A DNA stretch of 64,000 nucleotides, taken from contig OZ251573.1 in assembly GCA_965243545.1 (NCBI GenBank), positions 3,534,001 through 3,598,000 of the forward strand. The letters are read 5' to 3'. The translations under genes were made by a program, and so were the position numbers. The DNA comes from CATQHW01 sp965243545. Lineage in GTDB: Bacteria; Spirochaetota; Spirochaetia; SZUA-6; Bin103. How positions within the stretch are numbered: the first letter of the stretch is position 1; every line of letters starts with the position of its first letter. This document shows positions 62,670-64,000 of the stretch, one piece after another. The notes under the pieces were generated by a model that saw nothing but the letters and a program-made list of their open reading frames with translations, had not been told where the DNA came from and searched no databases.

Positions 62670-63870
62670 CGTTCGTCTGCGTCGGTTGACCGGGACGATC
62701 GGTGGGGCGGTCGCCCGCCTGGCTGGCGACCGCCATCAATAGTAGAAGGAACACTCCCCGGGCGTCGAACAGGTCTCCGGATATGCTGCTGGAAACCACG
62801 AGCAACGCCAGTCCCGCTACCGTCAGCGAGTCGCCGAGCCCCAATCCTCGCAGCCAACGGCCGAGGTACCGCAAGAGCGGCACGCAGAGAAGCGCTAACC
62901 CAGGAAGGCCGCCCTCCGCGAACGCCTCCGCAAACATGTTGTGCGGATACCCGCCGCGAGTCCCGACTTCCGCGAAGCCGGCGAGACCCAGCCCGCCGAG
63001 CGGGTTCGCCATGCCTGCCCGAATCGCTTCCACCAGAAGGATATCCCGGTAGGAGAAGAATCTCTCGGCAAGAAGCCCGACGAGGAACCGATCTGTGAAT
63101 ACGGCTACTGCAAGTGCGCCGAATCGCGTAGCCACGACGACCGCGCCAACTATGGCTACTGCCAGAACGGAAAGAACAACCCGGAGGCTCAGCCGATGTA
63201 CGAGCAGGTACACGATCACCCCGAAAAACGTCGCAAGCAACGCCCCGCGGGAACCGGACAACAGAACGAGCAGCGCGCCCACCGGCGCCGCCATTATTCC
63301 AATTGCCTTCGGCAGCAACCGGCCGTTGAAGATCAAATGAAGCGCCGCCAGCGAAAGCAAGCCCATGTTTCGCCCGAATACGTTGGTGCCGCCCGACAGC
63401 ACCGATAGCTGCTCTATGGGCCCCGTACTCACGACAGCCGCCACGACTCCTATCACCGCCATCATCAGGCCGCCGACAAACAGCGCACCCCAAAAGCCAT
63501 CGATCGTCGCCCGCACCCCGCAAACCCTCAGTGCTACGACCGTCAGAACGCAGGCCCAGACGACGAACAACAGATCATACGCTTTGGCCGCGGCCCGGAC
63601 CGGATCGGGCGCCCAAAGGCTGGTCACGATCATGTACGCCAGAAAAAGCGTGAACATGCCGCCGAAGGCGCCGACGCCGCGCGCATCGTACCGTCGCTTG
63701 CCCATCGTCGCTGATGCGCCAACCAACCATATCGAGAGTACCGCCAACACCCACAGCCTCGGTTCCAGGTACCACGCCGTTTCGCCGAGGTTGACAAATC
63801 GTTCCGCCTGCGAACGTCCCAGAAGTTGAAAGACGGCGATCAACGCGCCGCCGACCACGCGCACCCCCAT
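62659..63870 (-). CDS. O-antigen ligase/polymerase (Wzy/WaaL) family membrane protein
   Basis: 403 residues with about ten to twelve transmembrane segments. The Wzy_C-type motif is in LLSGSRGALLATFFGVIVYLL and the large periplasmic-loop region (ERFFSYRDILLVEAIRAG, GGYPHNMFAEAFAEGGLPGL) has the His-Asn and Glu-Gly-Gly motifs of the O-antigen ligase/polymerase family. It joins or ligates polysaccharide repeat units. Polymerase and ligase cannot be told apart from this sequence. It lies between the glycosyltransferase gene and a partial gene upstream, and starts immediately after that gene's stop. Confidence 0.85.
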   Translation of the reverse strand: MGVRVVGGALIAVFQLLGRSQAERFVNLGETAWYLEPRLWVLAVLSIWLVGASATMGKRRYDARGVGAFGGMFTLFLAYMIVTSLWAPDPVRAAAKAYDLLFVVWACVLTVVALRVCGVRATIDGFWGALFVGGLMMAVIGVVAAVVSTGPIEQLSVLSGGTNVFGRNMGLLSLAALHLIFNGRLLPKAIGIMAAPVGALLVLLSGSRGALLATFFGVIVYLLVHRLSLRVVLSVLAVAIVGAVVVATRFGALAVAVFTDRFLVGLLAERFFSYRDILLVEAIRAGMANPLGGLGLAGFAEVGTRGGYPHNMFAEAFAEGGLPGLALLCVPLLRYLGRWLRGLGLGDSLTVAGLALLVVSSSISGDLFDARGVFLLLLMAVASQAGDRPTDRPGQPTQTNDER

Positions 63871-64000
63871 TCAGCCCGACATCCGTCCGACCAACGCGAT
63901 CACGCCGCACAAGGACCACCACGCCTCGAACACCTCCGGCTGCCTCATCGTAAAGCGCGCCGCCGCCCATCGACCTCTGCGATCAGCTTCACGTACCGGT
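63871..64000 (-). CDS. partial gene, C-terminal 42 codons only
   Basis: The window edge cuts the 5' end. The visible tail reads RWAAARFTMRQPEVFEAWWS then a hydrophobic segment LCGVIALVGRMSG before the stop at 63871, directly before the ligase/polymerase ATG (TGAATG). It may belong to a membrane-anchored or membrane-associated polysaccharide-biosynthesis protein; no firm family call is possible. Confidence 0.4.
   Translation of the reverse strand, partial: PVREADRRGRWAAARFTMRQPEVFEAWWSLCGVIALVGRMSG

Overview
The window is GC-rich (by eye close to 70%) bacterial chromosome, densely packed and dominated by operons with overlapping genes. It is a diderm (LptC-LptA-LptB, lipoproteins, LpoB/CsgG-like envelope genes). 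The order lptC-lptA-lptB-rpoN-hprK-ptsH-lexA-holA, with HPr kinase beside a high-GC rpoN, and a Lhr helicase and a NYN/OST-HTH protein elsewhere, would fit an uncultured GC-rich spirochaete-like bacterium. That placement is an inference from gene content, not a measured phylogeny.

Layout. 1-10330: a partial CinA-like gene, a YmdB-like phosphoesterase with altered metal ligands, LPS-transport genes, sigma-54, HPr kinase/HPr, LexA, DNA polymerase III delta, UvrC, tRNA-Ala(CGC) and dCTP deaminase. 10340-14605: citrate synthase, then an acid-sugar type pair (enolase-superfamily dehydratase and DHDPS-family aldolase) preceded by the tail of a broken epimerase gene and a RelE/ParE-type toxin-antitoxin module. 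14865-21107: PhoR-PhoB-like two-component system, glycosyltransferase, HtpG, TrpS. 21218-22915: a DUF262/DUF1524 (GmrSD-like) defence-type nuclease.

22952-32327 is a nitrogen salvage block. Urease structural genes ureABC and accessory ureF, ureG, ureD (no ureE) are followed by a HicAB-like toxin-antitoxin pair, then allantoicase, a PuuE-type allantoinase, a Gfo/Idh oxidoreductase and ureidoglycolate lyase. Together these would take allantoin to glyoxylate plus urea and urea to ammonia and CO2.

32345-46141 holds DUF402, MOSC, NYN/OST-HTH, M50 protease, a membrane-anchored EEP protein, an HD hydrolase, a four-gene envelope cluster (COG3014-like lipoprotein, LpoB-like lipoprotein, exported protein, CsgG-like protein with calcium-binding repeats), a formamidopyrimidine-DNA glycosylase, a small coiled-coil membrane protein and a dehydrogenase/Gfo-Idh pair.

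46142-60790 is a rearranged, repeat-rich accessory stretch. It contains three paralogous cassettes for a coiled-coil membrane protein that differ in the number of 18-residue repeats, decayed thiB/thiP fragments, a large sacsin/Hsp90-like ATPase-DEAD helicase fusion coupled to a truncated BrnT gene, a collapsed hsdS remnant, a secreted EEP lipoprotein and a full-length Lhr helicase. 60791-64000 is the edge of a polysaccharide locus: truncated EpsG-like polymerase, glycosyltransferase, O-antigen ligase-like protein and a partial gene.

Two genome-wide habits stand out. Many adjacent genes are joined by a 4-base NTGA overlap, with ATG, GTG, TTG and possibly CTG starts. Short tandem repeats whose unit is a multiple of three bases (15, 18 or 54) sit at or near the 5' ends of several genes. 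The sequence was read by eye without database searches, so product names rest on recognised motifs and family resemblance.
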